Below, piece after piece: positions 8,125 through 16,508 of a DNA stretch of 64,000 nucleotides. The notes beneath the pieces are model-generated. The model did no database searches. It was not told where the DNA came from and saw only the letters and a list, made by a program, of their open reading frames with translations. Source of the DNA: Falsirhodobacter sp051195255. GTDB lineage: Bacteria; Pseudomonadota; Alphaproteobacteria; Rhodobacterales; Rhodobacteraceae. Location of the stretch: assembly GCF_051195255.1 (NCBI RefSeq), contig NZ_JBNJLK010000003.1, positions 124,001 through 188,000 on the forward strand, given 5' to 3'. A program made the position numbers and the translations under genes. Every line of letters starts with the position of its first letter. Within the stretch, counting starts at the first letter, position 1.

Positions 8125-8580
8125 CTAGTGTCCCGGCGGAACGAAACCGGCGATAAGGACTGCCAGATCCGGTTCGTGCACCTTCTGCGCGGCGACGGCA
8201 AGATCGAACCATTTGCGACGGCGCTGTTTCCGTTCGGGATAGCGTTTGGACAGGTCCGTGACGCGCACCGCATGAACGTCGACGCGGCAGGGCAAAACGA
8301 CCTGCCGGTCCGTGGCCCGGTACTGGACCTTGTCGTACTGGTAGTGACCGATCCAGGGACCCACGCGGCCGGTCACGCCCGCTTCCTCCCACGCTTCGAT
8401 CGCGACCGCCTTTTCATCGGACCGGTCGACCATGGGCCACCCCTTCGGAAGAACCCAGCGTCCGGTTTCTCGGCTGGTGATCAGCAGGATCTGCACGCGG
8501 TCGTTCTTCATCCGCCAGCACAGGCCGCCCAACTGGCGCTGCACGTCCGTTTCCGCAAATATGTTCAGATCGGGCTTCAT
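8125..8580 (-). CDS. Nudix hydrolase, DIPP-like
   Basis: 151 residues with a Nudix fold. The box region reads PKGWPMVDRSDEKAVAIEAW followed by EEAGV. The metal-binding Glu pair and EExGV are kept, but the usual Glu after GX5 is Arg and the REx Arg is Ile, so the motif is degenerate. The surrounding pattern (GRWVLPKGWP, then VxxHAVxVxDLSKRYPERKQRRRKWF) resembles diphosphoinositol-polyphosphate or dinucleotide-type Nudix enzymes. Substrate is unknown. No clear Shine-Dalgarno is visible before the ATG. Confidence 0.82.
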   Translation of the reverse strand: MKPDLNIFAETDVQRQLGGLCWRMKNDRVQILLITSRETGRWVLPKGWPMVDRSDEKAVAIEAWEEAGVTGRVGPWIGHYQYDKVQYRATDRQVVLPCRVDVHAVRVTDLSKRYPERKQRRRKWFDLAVAAQKVHEPDLAVLIAGFVPPGH

Positions 8581-8874
8581 CCGTTGGAAAAACTTTGCTT
8601 AGGACAGGGTGAAATATTCTTAGAATGATGGTTGTCCACCACTTGGCAAGCGATAAGCGGGTCAAAGTCCCGCAAGTGTCTGGAATCGTACAATCAAGAT
8701 TTCATGGGTCGCCGGCCCCGGATCGCCCGCCGCAGGATTGGGCGTTTTGCGTTCGGATCGTCCAGCGTTCAAGCAGAAAATGATGAACAAAGGGTTAGGC
8801 CGCCGATCCCCTATCCCATGCCGCCTTAACGCTTTCCCCCATACCTTCCGCGCATCTGGAAAATGGAGGCATCA
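8581..8874. other. Intergenic region between Nudix and LamG-like genes
   Basis: 294 bp between divergent genes. It must hold promoters for both directions. An AT-richer patch sits at about 8585-8635. No convincing -35/-10 pair, RNA gene or protein-coding frame is seen; a 65-codon frame at 8632-8829 has a TTG start, no Shine-Dalgarno and low-complexity basic composition and was not accepted. Confidence 0.5.
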
Positions 8875-9690
8875 ATGCTCGGGATTCATGTTGGGCTGAC
8901 CACATCGTCCTTTCTGTCGACGGCGCGGGCCGTGCCTTGGACGCCCGCCCAGCTGGACGGGATCGCGGCCTGGTTCGACGCGTCCGATCCCGCCACCATG
9001 ACCCTGGACGCCGACCGCCGGGTGCAGCGCTGGACCGACCGCATCGGCGGGCTGGCCTGGACGCAGGCGACGGCGTCGGCGCGGCCGGTGTTCAACGCGG
9101 CGGCCCGCAACGGGGTGGGTGGGCTTGTCCTGACGGCGGGGCAGTTCATGACCGGCGCCAGCACGGGCCTGCCGACGGGACAGACGCCGCACACCCTTCT
9201 GGTGGCGGGGCATTCGCAGGGGGCGGACACGCAATATGGGGGCATCGTAGGCTGGGGCGGGCAGGCCAAGGGCCAGTCGCGCACCCTTCAGGTGCGCGCC
9301 AAGAACACCGAGATCGGCATCTCCTTCTACCAGATCGACATCGCGTCGTCGGCCAGCTGGTCCGGCACGGAACGCACGGTGATCCACCAGATGTCCGGCG
9401 CGGCGGGAAGCCTTCAGGGCCGCTTCTTCATCGACGGAGAGTTGAGCGGCACGCATTCCATCACCGGCGTGGAAACGATCGAGGGCGGGTCTTCGTTCGG
9501 CGCGAACCTGACCAGCCAGACGACCACCGTGTCGGGCTTTCTGGCGCAGCAGGTCGTCATTTGCCGGACGGCGATTTCCGACGCGGACCGCCAGCGGCTG
9601 GAAGGCTGGGCGTCCTGGACGTCGGGCCGCGCCGGGGCGGAACTGTCCGCCACCCATCCCTACAAGATCGCACGCCCCATGCTGGGCTGA
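8875..9690 (+). CDS. LamG/concanavalin A-like lectin-fold protein
   Basis: 271 residues. It begins with a segment common in LamG-type domains (WTPAQLDGIAAWFDASDPAT, then VQRWTDRIGG) and continues with a beta-rich, Gly/Ser/Thr-rich pattern of a jelly-roll domain (FIDGELSGTHSITGVETIEG). It probably binds carbohydrate or forms part of a surface or tail structure. No signal peptide is obvious. TGGAGG at 8864-8869 sets the start at ATG 8875 rather than an upstream ATG that overlaps the ribosome-binding site. It lies convergent to a GT61 glycosyltransferase gene 3 bp away, so a shared role in surface glycans is possible but unproven. Confidence 0.65.
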   Translation: MLGIHVGLTTSSFLSTARAVPWTPAQLDGIAAWFDASDPATMTLDADRRVQRWTDRIGGLAWTQATASARPVFNAAARNGVGGLVLTAGQFMTGASTGLPTGQTPHTLLVAGHSQGADTQYGGIVGWGGQAKGQSRTLQVRAKNTEIGISFYQIDIASSASWSGTERTVIHQMSGAAGSLQGRFFIDGELSGTHSITGVETIEGGSSFGANLTSQTTTVSGFLAQQVVICRTAISDADRQRLEGWASWTSGRAGAELSATHPYKIARPMLG

Positions 9691-9693
9691 GCG

Positions 9694-11370
9694 TCAGGAG
9701 GCGATGCCTTCCGCGCTCCATCCTTTTTCGGCCAGAAAGGCGTTGGCCCGGCGCGGCGCCGCCTGCAGGAACGAGGCCAGCGCCTCCAGGAACATCGCGT
9801 TGTCCCCCGCCTTGCGCGCGACCGTCATCGCCCGCTTCAGCAGCGGAAGCCGGTGGGGGGCCAGATGCAGGCCCCGTCGCAGATGCACCAGCGTGTCTTC
9901 CGGCGTTTGCGCGCAGTTGGCGTGCCAGACATGCGTGTCGGCATCGTGGAAGATCAGCGTCTCGTGCCGCGTCAGGGCGTCCTGCAGAAGGTCCGTCCGC
10001 CCGTCGGCGTTCAGGGCGCGGCACTCCTCCCGCGCGCGGTCGGCGGCGTCGGGCGCCAGATGCGCGTGGATGCGGGAGGCGAGAACGTCCACCGCGAAAT
10101 CCGTCATGCTGACCCCGCGCAACCCATGCTTGGAATAGACGGGCAGAACGGTCGGGTCGGGAAAGTCGTGATCCATGAAGGCGTGCAGGTACACCGCCCC
10201 TGCGGACAGGGCCAGCGGGTTGAAGTCCCCGTAACGCGCCAGCAGCGTCTGGCGATTCGACAACTCCACCGCCAGGCAACCGGGCGGCACGAACAGCATG
10301 TTCGTCATCCCCGCCCCGTGCAGCGTCACCAGGCAGTCCGCCGAGGCGACGGTGCGGGCCTGTTCTCGAACCGTCATGTCCTCGAAGAACACGGTCTCGA
10401 AGCCCAGGGGGGCAAGGCGGTCCAGCAGCCGTTCCTCCCCCAGCACGCCGCGCACGCGTTGGGAGCGGCGCTTGACGTAAAGCCGCCGCCGCCGTTCCGG
10501 CGGTCCGATGATGGCATGAACGTGCCGGCGCAGGGCGTCCACCGGTTCCTCGTAGCTGTTGGAGGCGGCGGCATACACGCCGCGCCGGTTGGCGTCCCGC
10601 GGGATCGGCGGGTCGTTCGCCGCCTCGATCCCCGGAACAAGCGCGGCCTGATACCGGAAGTGCCCCGTGTCCAGCGCCACCAGCGCGCGGCCGAAACTTT
10701 GCCAGCCGCGCCGGATCTCGATCCGGTGGGCGAGTTCGGGGAACCACGTGTCGATCAGGTCCTGCACGAAGCCCGAGGCCGTCGCCCGCGAACCGGTGGC
10801 AAAAAGGATCGGGCCGGTCAGCCCGTACCGTTCCACCAGCGTCAGAAGGGGGAACGATTCCTTCGTGAAGTGATAGAAGTTGCCGAAGTTCTTCACCTCG
10901 ATCACGAAGGGAAGGTGGCGGACATCTTCGGTCGTCACCGGCAGCGGGGCCGTGTTGCGGGCGGCGCAGTCCTCGAAATAGGTGATCAGCGCCTTGTCGG
11001 GGGGCACGCCGTCGAGGGTGGGGCCGGCGGCGGCATAGCGGTTCCGCACGCGCGTGCCCCCGGCCGAACTTACGTAATATTTGCCGCACACCGTCAGATG
11101 ATTGCTCATCACCCCGACATCATCGGCCACGCCCAGAACCGTCGGAAACGCGACACCCTGCGCCCAACTGCGCGTCTTAAGGACGTCGTTCCATTCGCCG
11201 AAGGTCCGCAACCGCTGTTCCAAGTCGGTGACCAGCGTCAGCCCTTCGGCCTGCAAGGGCGGGATCAGGCACGGGGTCAGATCCTCCGGCCGCAGCAGGG
11301 CGAAACCGGCGTCCAGGCCGGGAACGAAGAAGTCCGTGGGAAGGGCCTTGGCAATCTCGGGTGGGGACAT
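9694..11370 (-). CDS. Glycosyltransferase family 61 (DUF563) protein
   Basis: 558 residues. The central region carries the GT61/DUF563 pattern: RLYVKRRSQRVRGVLGEE, a segment like GFETVFFEDMTVREQARTVA, then ADCLVTLHGAGMTNMLFVPP. The HGAGxxN motif is diagnostic. The C-terminal ~150 residues are helical and not recognised. GT61 enzymes transfer sugars in surface polysaccharide or glycan synthesis. AAGGAG precedes the ATG by 9 nt. The gene follows an unrecognised gene at a 13-bp gap, most likely one operon. Confidence 0.8.
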   Translation of the reverse strand: MSPPEIAKALPTDFFVPGLDAGFALLRPEDLTPCLIPPLQAEGLTLVTDLEQRLRTFGEWNDVLKTRSWAQGVAFPTVLGVADDVGVMSNHLTVCGKYYVSSAGGTRVRNRYAAAGPTLDGVPPDKALITYFEDCAARNTAPLPVTTEDVRHLPFVIEVKNFGNFYHFTKESFPLLTLVERYGLTGPILFATGSRATASGFVQDLIDTWFPELAHRIEIRRGWQSFGRALVALDTGHFRYQAALVPGIEAANDPPIPRDANRRGVYAAASNSYEEPVDALRRHVHAIIGPPERRRRLYVKRRSQRVRGVLGEERLLDRLAPLGFETVFFEDMTVREQARTVASADCLVTLHGAGMTNMLFVPPGCLAVELSNRQTLLARYGDFNPLALSAGAVYLHAFMDHDFPDPTVLPVYSKHGLRGVSMTDFAVDVLASRIHAHLAPDAADRAREECRALNADGRTDLLQDALTRHETLIFHDADTHVWHANCAQTPEDTLVHLRRGLHLAPHRLPLLKRAMTVARKAGDNAMFLEALASFLQAAPRRANAFLAEKGWSAEGIAS

Positions 11371-11383
11371 TGCCGCGCGCTCC

Positions 11384-12271
11384 TTACAGGCCGGTGTCGG
11401 ACGCGGGTTGCAGGTGCTTCATCACGCGGGCCTTTTCCTCGGGCGTCATGGCGGCCAGGATGCGGCCCAGACGCGACACCTTGTAGGCCTGGGGATGGCC
11501 CTCGGTCCGCGGGGCTTCCAGCCGGCGGAACACCTGATCCACCTCCAGCACCGGATGGCTGACCCGCAGCGAGCCGGTCTGCGCGTCAAGCTCCCTCCGC
11601 AGGGAGGGGGGATTGGTGTCGAACCAGCGGTGGCTGAACATGTCGGGCATGGCGGCCCACAGGTCCACCATCGTCCAGTCCAGCGCCACCCCCAGATTGG
11701 CCAGCACAGCCTCGTCATTGGGGGTCTGGACCTTGGCGCCCGCCGCGATCGCGGCGCGGATGTCGCGGCGCAGTTGCCGCACCGCCGGGACGTGCCGGCC
11801 GCTCAGCCGGTTCAGCGCGAAGATGCAGCCCCAGCCGGCCGAGGGGAGGGCCGTGGCCACCCCGACCGCCATCGGCTTCACCTTTTTCGGGCGTAGGGCG
11901 CAGGCCATGAAATCGGCGGTGATGGCGTTCAGCCGTCCGAAGATCGCGTCTTCCTGTCCCGCCGGAACATGCACGTCGCTTTCGATCAGCCATTGGTGGC
12001 GGCGGGGGCCGAAATCCTCGGCGATGGCGATGTGGCACAGATCGCCCATCCGCCAGCCCCAGTCATCGGGAACGGTGCCGCCCACCATGCCTTCCGCGCG
12101 GTCGCGGGTCAGCCTGGCCTTGGGCCAGCGCCCGGTGTCGACGGACCCGCGGCTTTCATCCACGCAAAGGGCGACGTTCCCCGCGCCGAACGCGATTTCC
12201 AGCTGGGTGGCCAGCCGATCCTCAACCTCGCCGAAACGATGACTTCTTATGAAGGCGATGTCGGAAGTCAT
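11384..12271 (-). CDS. Hypothetical protein, partner of GT61 gene
   Basis: 295 residues if the ATG at 12271 is used; a TTG five codons upstream is also possible, and neither has a good ribosome-binding site. It is soluble, with no signal peptide or membrane helix. I do not recognise a domain. Notable segments are VDESRGSVDTGRWPKARLTR, IAIAEDFGPRRHQWLIESDV and a C terminus rich in charged helix. Its position directly upstream of the GT61 gene, 13 bp apart, suggests a role in the same surface-glycan process. It is well-formed and clearly coding. Confidence 0.6.
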   Translation of the reverse strand: MTSDIAFIRSHRFGEVEDRLATQLEIAFGAGNVALCVDESRGSVDTGRWPKARLTRDRAEGMVGGTVPDDWGWRMGDLCHIAIAEDFGPRRHQWLIESDVHVPAGQEDAIFGRLNAITADFMACALRPKKVKPMAVGVATALPSAGWGCIFALNRLSGRHVPAVRQLRRDIRAAIAAGAKVQTPNDEAVLANLGVALDWTMVDLWAAMPDMFSHRWFDTNPPSLRRELDAQTGSLRVSHPVLEVDQVFRRLEAPRTEGHPQAYKVSRLGRILAAMTPEEKARVMKHLQPASDTGL

Positions 12272-12347
12272 GTCGGCGTCTGGCAACCCGTGCGATCAAG
12301 TCGCGGGGATTAAGGGCCAAGCGCTGCGGAAGTGTCAAGCGCAACGA

Positions 12348-12377
12348 AAAACGGCGCGGAGATCTCCGCGCCGTTTT
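12348..12377 (-). terminator. Intrinsic terminator after small lipoprotein gene
   Basis: A perfect 30-bp palindrome, with arms AAAACGGCGCGGAGA and TCTCCGCGCCGTTTT meeting at the centre. On the minus strand the stem is followed by a run of five T, so it ends the lipoprotein transcript, whose stop codon is 18 bp away. Confidence 0.8.
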
Positions 12378-12395
12378 CCGATGCTCGGGAAAGGC

Positions 12396-12581
12396 TTAGT
12401 TCACAGCGCCGATGCCGCCGCCGATCAGAGCGCCGGCGACCGGTTCGCCGCCCAGCACTTCACCCGCGACGGCGCCGCCCAGGGCGCCGGTGGCCACCCG
12501 CTGGCCGCGCGTGTTGCCGCAAGCCGAAACGGTCGCCGCGATCGCAAAGGCAGAGATGATGAGGAAAAGGGGACGTTTCAT
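12396..12581 (-). CDS. Small glycine-zipper lipoprotein
   Basis: 61 residues: a signal peptide ending in the lipobox TVSAC (residues ~17-21), then a short linker, then alternating Gly/Ala residues (GALGGAVAGEVLGG, GALIGGGIGAVN) typical of glycine-zipper proteins that associate with membranes. AGGAG lies upstream of the ATG. It is probably anchored in the outer or inner membrane by its lipidated Cys. Similar small lipoproteins are common in this family of bacteria; function is unknown. It is divergent from selO and followed by a strong terminator. Confidence 0.7.
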   Translation of the reverse strand: MKRPLFLIISAFAIAATVSACGNTRGQRVATGALGGAVAGEVLGGEPVAGALIGGGIGAVN

Positions 12582-12724
12582 GGTGGTTCTCCTGTGACAC
12601 GCGCCGGGTCATGCACCCGTGACTGGTGCGTGAATGCTTTGGGCCCGCTTTTGGTTCCCGAAAGGCCTTTGTACTGGTCATCGCAAGGGCTCGTCCCCAT
12701 ATCCGGATGCAGGAGGTGTCCATC

Positions 12725-14137
12725 ATGATCCCGCTTCGCCACGACTTCGCCTCGGCCCTTCCGGGGATGTTCCTCGACTGGAAGGCCGATCCGCTGCCCC
12801 ACCCGCAGGTGCTGCGGCTGAACCGCGCGCTGGCGCAGGAGCTGGGCCTTCCCGCCGACCTTCCCGCCACGCTTCTGGCCGGGCTGGAGCTGCCCGAAGG
12901 GGCGCGTCCGGTGGCGCAGGCCTATGCGGGGCACCAGTTCGGCGGCTTTTCCCCCCGCCTTGGGGACGGTCGCGCCCTGCTGCTGGGCGAGGTGACGGGC
13001 CCGGACGGGCGGCTGCACGACATCGCGCTGAAAGGGTCGGGTCGCACGCCATTTTCGCGCGGCGCGGATGGCAAGGCCGCGCTGGGCCCCGTCCTGCGCG
13101 AATACATCGTGGCCGAGGCGATGCACGCCATGGGCATTCCCACCACCCGTGCCCTGGCCGTCCTGACCACGGGGGAGGAGGTACTGCGCGAGGATGGTCC
13201 CCTGCCGGGCGCGGTTCTGGTGCGCGTCGCGTCCAGCCATCTGCGGGTCGGGTCCTTCCAGTATCTGGCCGCGCAGGGCGACGCGGAGGGGGTGAAGCGT
13301 TTGGCCGACTATGCCATTGCGCGGCACTATCCCCATCGTGCGGGCGATTACGAAGGGTTCTTTGCCGACGTGGCCGCCGCGCAGGCGCGCCTGATCGCGC
13401 AATGGATGCTGGTCGGGTTCGTGCATGGCGTGATGAACACCGACAACATGACCATCTCGGGCGAAACGATCGATTACGGGCCCTGCGCCTTCATGGAAGG
13501 CTATGCGCCGGGAACGGTCTATTCCTCCATCGACCGGCAGGGCCGCTATGCCTATGCCAACCAGCCGCTGATTCTGGGCTGGAACCTTGCCCGTCTGGCC
13601 GAAACGCTTCTGCCCCTGATCGACGCCGACGAAACCCGCGCGGTGGACCGGGCGACCCAGATCCTCGAAGGCGTGGCCGGCACCTATCAGGACGCCTGGC
13701 TGACGGGGATGAGGGCGAAGCTGGGGCTGGACGGGGCGGAGCCGGCCGACCGCGCCCTGGCCGAGGAGTTTCTGGATGGAATCGAGGGCGCGGACTGGAC
13801 GCTGTGCTTCCGCCGCCTGTCGCAGTGCATCCAGGATGACACGCCGCTGCGCGCGCAGTTGTTCAAGGATCATTGGCTGGAAAGCTGGCTGCCCCGCTGG
13901 CGCGCGCGCCTTGCGCCGGATGCGGCAACGCGCATGGATGCGGTGAACCCCCTCTACATTCCGCGGAACGAGAAGGTGGAGGAAGCGCTCGCCGCCGCCC
14001 ATCACGGCGACATGGCCCCGTTCGAGCGGTTGCTGGACGCCGTGTCCGATCCCTTCACCGAGCGGGAGGGCCTTGAAAACCTTGCCCTTCCGGCCTCCGA
14101 AGGGTTCGGCCGCTACAGAACCTTCTGCGGGACGTGA
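12725..14137 (+). CDS. selO: Protein adenylyltransferase SelO (YdiU)
   Basis: 470 residues, close to the usual ~480. It is a pseudokinase-fold enzyme that transfers AMP to protein hydroxyls. Visible signatures are AGHQFGGFSPRLGDGRA, the Lys-containing LKGSGRTPFSR loop, VHGVMNTDNMTISGETIDYG with the catalytic-loop and metal-binding Asp residues, and NPLYIPRNE. It ends RTFCGT; a C-terminal Cys is kept, replacing the selenocysteine of some eukaryotic members. AGGAGG at 12711-12716 sets the ATG start. In other bacteria SelO responds to oxidative stress through that C-terminal thiol. Confidence 0.95.
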   Translation: MIPLRHDFASALPGMFLDWKADPLPHPQVLRLNRALAQELGLPADLPATLLAGLELPEGARPVAQAYAGHQFGGFSPRLGDGRALLLGEVTGPDGRLHDIALKGSGRTPFSRGADGKAALGPVLREYIVAEAMHAMGIPTTRALAVLTTGEEVLREDGPLPGAVLVRVASSHLRVGSFQYLAAQGDAEGVKRLADYAIARHYPHRAGDYEGFFADVAAAQARLIAQWMLVGFVHGVMNTDNMTISGETIDYGPCAFMEGYAPGTVYSSIDRQGRYAYANQPLILGWNLARLAETLLPLIDADETRAVDRATQILEGVAGTYQDAWLTGMRAKLGLDGAEPADRALAEEFLDGIEGADWTLCFRRLSQCIQDDTPLRAQLFKDHWLESWLPRWRARLAPDAATRMDAVNPLYIPRNEKVEEALAAAHHGDMAPFERLLDAVSDPFTEREGLENLALPASEGFGRYRTFCGT

Positions 14138-14156
14138 AATTTCCGCGGATCAGCGC

Positions 14157-14185
14157 TTGACGGGGCGCGCGGGTCTGCGTAATAC
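14157..14185 (+). promoter_or_regulatory. Sigma-70-type promoter for the tRNA-Asp pair
   Basis: TTGACG (14157-14162) and TAATAC (14180-14185) are separated by exactly 17 bp. The predicted transcript start is about 30 bp upstream of the first tRNA-Asp. This is the clearest housekeeping promoter in the window. Confidence 0.8.
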
Positions 14186-14221
14186 GCACCTCACGTTCGG
14201 CGGGTCCGGACGGTGAAAGTT

Positions 14222-14298
14222 GCGGTTGTAGCTCAGTTGGTTAGAGTACCGGCCTGTCACGCCGGGGGTCGCGGGTTCGAGCCCCGTCAACCGCGCCA
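14222..14298 (+). tRNA. tRNA-Asp (anticodon GTC), first copy
   Basis: A 77-nt gene with acceptor arms GCGGTTG/CAACCGC, D-loop AGCTCAGTTGGTTAGAGT, anticodon loop CTGTCAC (GTC), T-loop GGTTCGAGC, discriminator G and encoded CCA. The 3' CCA ends the gene. It is identical to the second copy 32 bp downstream. Confidence 0.97.
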
Positions 14299-14330
14299 CT
14301 TTCACCCGAAATGCCCGTTGCCGTTGGAAT

Positions 14331-14407
14331 GCGGTTGTAGCTCAGTTGGTTAGAGTACCGGCCTGTCACGCCGGGGGTCGCGGGTTCGAGCCCCGTCAAC
14401 CGCGCCA
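14331..14407 (+). tRNA. tRNA-Asp (anticodon GTC), second copy
   Basis: Identical over all 77 nt to the copy at 14222-14298, including the encoded CCA. The two are separated by 32 bp and almost certainly transcribed together, ending at the terminator just downstream. Confidence 0.97.
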
Positions 14408-14415
14408 TTCCACGA

Positions 14416-14445
14416 AAAAGGCGGCTCCGCAAGGAGCCGCCTTTT
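14416..14445 (+). terminator. Intrinsic terminator of the tRNA-Asp transcript
   Basis: The arms AAAAGGCGGCTCC and GGAGCCGCCTTTT flank a GCAA tetraloop, followed by T-rich sequence. It begins 8 bp after the second tRNA. The A-rich 5' side means it could also work on the minus strand. Confidence 0.9.
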
Positions 14446-14466
14446 CGCTTTTCCAGATCAGGAAAA

Positions 14467-14482
14467 GGGGGCCGAAGCCCCC
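14467..14482 (-). terminator. Intrinsic terminator of the M20 peptidase gene
   Basis: On the minus strand GGGGGC-TTCG-GCCCCC is followed by TTTTCC. It lies 7 bp beyond the peptidase stop codon, with a stable UUCG-type tetraloop. Confidence 0.8.
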
Positions 14483-14489
14483 GTTGATG

Positions 14490-15860
14490 TCACATCAGCT
14501 TGTCCAGAATCCGCGCCCAGGACCGGATGCCCTTGTGGAAGCTTTCCACGTCGTACTTCTCGTTCGGGGAATGCATCTGGTCGTCGTCGCGGCCAAAGCC
14601 GATCAGCATCGCGTCCATGCCGAGGATGTCCTTGAAATACCCCGCGATCGGGATCGACCCGCCGGCGCCGACATAGGCGGCCTCCGTGCCCCATTCCTCG
14701 GACAGGGCCTTGCGGGCCTTCTCGAAGGCCGGATCGTCGATGGACATCACGCTGGCGGGCGATCCGTTGACGTCCTTGAATTCCACAGAACAATCGGCGG
14801 GAAGCTGGGCCTTGAACCACGCCTCGAACGCGTTGTTGATCTTGTCCGGGTCCATCTTCGACACGAGGCGGAAGCTGATCTTGGCATGCGCCTCGGCCGG
14901 CAGCACGGTTTTGAAGCCCGCGCCGGTATAGCCGCCCCAGATGCCGTTGATTTCGGCCGTGGGACGGGACCAGATCTGTTCCAGCGGGGTGCGGTCCTGT
15001 TCGCCGGCGGGCACCGACAGGTCCACGTCACCCAGGAAGGCCGCATGGTCGAAGGCGAGGTTCTGCCATTGCTGGCGCACCGCGTCCGGCAACTCCTCCA
15101 CATCGTCGTAGAAGCCGGGGATCGTGACGCGCCCCTGATCGTCGTGCAGGGTGCCGAGGATCTTCGTCAGCACCCGGATCGGGTTCATCGCCGGTCCGCC
15201 GAACATGCCCGAATGCAGGTCCTTGTTGGCCGCGTGGACCGTCAGCTCGCATTTCGACAAGCCGCGCAGCATGGTCACGATGGCCGGCGTCTTGGAATCG
15301 AACATGCCCGTGTCGCAGATCAGCGCGATGTCGGAGCGCAGTTCCTCCGCATTCTCCTGCATGAACGGGATGAGGGACGGGGAGCCGGACTCCTCCTCAC
15401 CTTCAAGGAAGATGGTGATGCGGCCGGGCAGGGTGCCATGGACGGTCTTCCACGCGCGGCAAGCCTCGATGAAGGTCATCAGCTGGCCCTTGTCATCGGC
15501 CGAGCCGCGACCGCGGATGACGCGGCCCTTGGCGGTGTCCTGCACTTGCGGATCGAAGGGGTCGCGGTCCCACAGGTTCAGCGGATCGACCGGCTGCACG
15601 TCGTAATGGCCATAGAACAGGATGTGCGGGCCCGTCGTGCCCGCATGGGCCACGACCATGGGGTGCCCGGGAGTCATGCGCTTGGCGGCGTCGAAGCCGA
15701 TGGTCTTCAGATCCTCCACCAGCCAGTCGGCGGCGCGGTCGCAATCGGCCTTGAAGGCGGGATCGGTGGAAATCGACGGGATGCGCAGCAGCTCCAGCAG
15801 GCGGTCCGTCGCCTCGGGCAGCGAATGGTCGATGGTGTCCAGCACCGATGGCAGCGACAT
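14490..15860 (-). CDS. M20-family metallopeptidase (dipeptidase)
   Basis: 456 residues. The M20 metal-site motifs are all present: GHYDVQPV with the first His and catalytic Asp, GRGSADDKGQ with the bridging Asp, EGEEESGS with the catalytic Glu pair, and a dimerisation-domain DLHSGMFGGPAMNP. It has no signal peptide and likely acts in the cytoplasm on dipeptides or acylated amino acids, using two zinc ions. AAGGAG is six bases before the ATG. It is monocistronic, with its own terminator. Confidence 0.93.
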   Translation of the reverse strand: MSLPSVLDTIDHSLPEATDRLLELLRIPSISTDPAFKADCDRAADWLVEDLKTIGFDAAKRMTPGHPMVVAHAGTTGPHILFYGHYDVQPVDPLNLWDRDPFDPQVQDTAKGRVIRGRGSADDKGQLMTFIEACRAWKTVHGTLPGRITIFLEGEEESGSPSLIPFMQENAEELRSDIALICDTGMFDSKTPAIVTMLRGLSKCELTVHAANKDLHSGMFGGPAMNPIRVLTKILGTLHDDQGRVTIPGFYDDVEELPDAVRQQWQNLAFDHAAFLGDVDLSVPAGEQDRTPLEQIWSRPTAEINGIWGGYTGAGFKTVLPAEAHAKISFRLVSKMDPDKINNAFEAWFKAQLPADCSVEFKDVNGSPASVMSIDDPAFEKARKALSEEWGTEAAYVGAGGSIPIAGYFKDILGMDAMLIGFGRDDDQMHSPNEKYDVESFHKGIRSWARILDKLM

Positions 15861-15959
15861 GGCGTTCTCCTTCTTGGTGGGGCGCAGCCTATCAGCCGGG
15901 CGGCCCCTGTCCAGACCCGCACCCCTGCGCTATGTTTGCCGCAAAACCGGAGGTTCACG

Positions 15960-16508
15960 ATGAAATACTGGGTTCTGGCCGCCACGCTTCTGGCCACCGC
16001 CGCATCTGCGCAGACGATGGGGCTGCGCGAACTGCGCGGCATGCTGTATCCGAAAGCGGATGCCGAGGTGGAGATCCTGCCCAAGGATTACCTGCCCGCC
16101 GATCAGGCGGCGCTTCTGCGCCAAGTGGGCGCGCAGCAGGCCTATTACGGGGCGATCGCCATTTCCCCGGACGAAGGGATCATGGTGCAGGCCACGGTCG
16201 CAGCCGCGAACTACCACAACACGGACACCGCCTCGGTCGCCGCGCTGCGCGACTGCAACGCCAAGCGCAAGGCCCCCCGCGCGTGCGAGATCGTGGGCTA
16301 TATCCGCCCCGCCGGATGGCAGCCGCAGCCGGTGCAGCTGTCGCAAGCCGCCACGCAGGCCTTTGTGGACGATTTCCGGGGCAACGCGCCCAAGGCCTTC
16401 GCCATCTCTCCGACCACGGGCGAATGGGGTCTGGCCAAGGGCGGCAGCGCCGCGGCCGACGCGGTTCAGGCCTGCGGTGCGGGCTGCCAGATCCTGATCC
16501 AGAACTGA
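15960..16508 (+). CDS. Secreted periplasmic protein of unknown function
   Basis: 182 residues with a clean signal peptide (MKYWVLAATLLATAASAQ, cleavage after ASA). The mature part has three pairs of Cys (RDCNAKRKAPRACE, ACGAGCQ) that could form disulfides in the periplasm, and a central segment AYYGAIAISPDEGIMVQATV. I do not recognise a named family. CGGAGG six bases before the ATG gives a confident start. It sits upstream of hemA on the same strand with a gap of about 137 bp, so is probably separately transcribed. Confidence 0.7.
   Translation: MKYWVLAATLLATAASAQTMGLRELRGMLYPKADAEVEILPKDYLPADQAALLRQVGAQQAYYGAIAISPDEGIMVQATVAAANYHNTDTASVAALRDCNAKRKAPRACEIVGYIRPAGWQPQPVQLSQAATQAFVDDFRGNAPKAFAISPTTGEWGLAKGGSAAADAVQACGAGCQILIQN

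Noticed and set aside
8632..8829. 65-codon plus-strand frame upstream of the LamG-like gene
   Set aside because: TTG start, no ribosome-binding site, basic low-complexity composition, no recognisable motif.
14222..14407. Direct repeats as a CRISPR or integrative-element attachment duplication
   Set aside because: The repeat units are complete tRNA-Asp genes with proper cloverleaf arms; there are only two and no integrase or spacer pattern.
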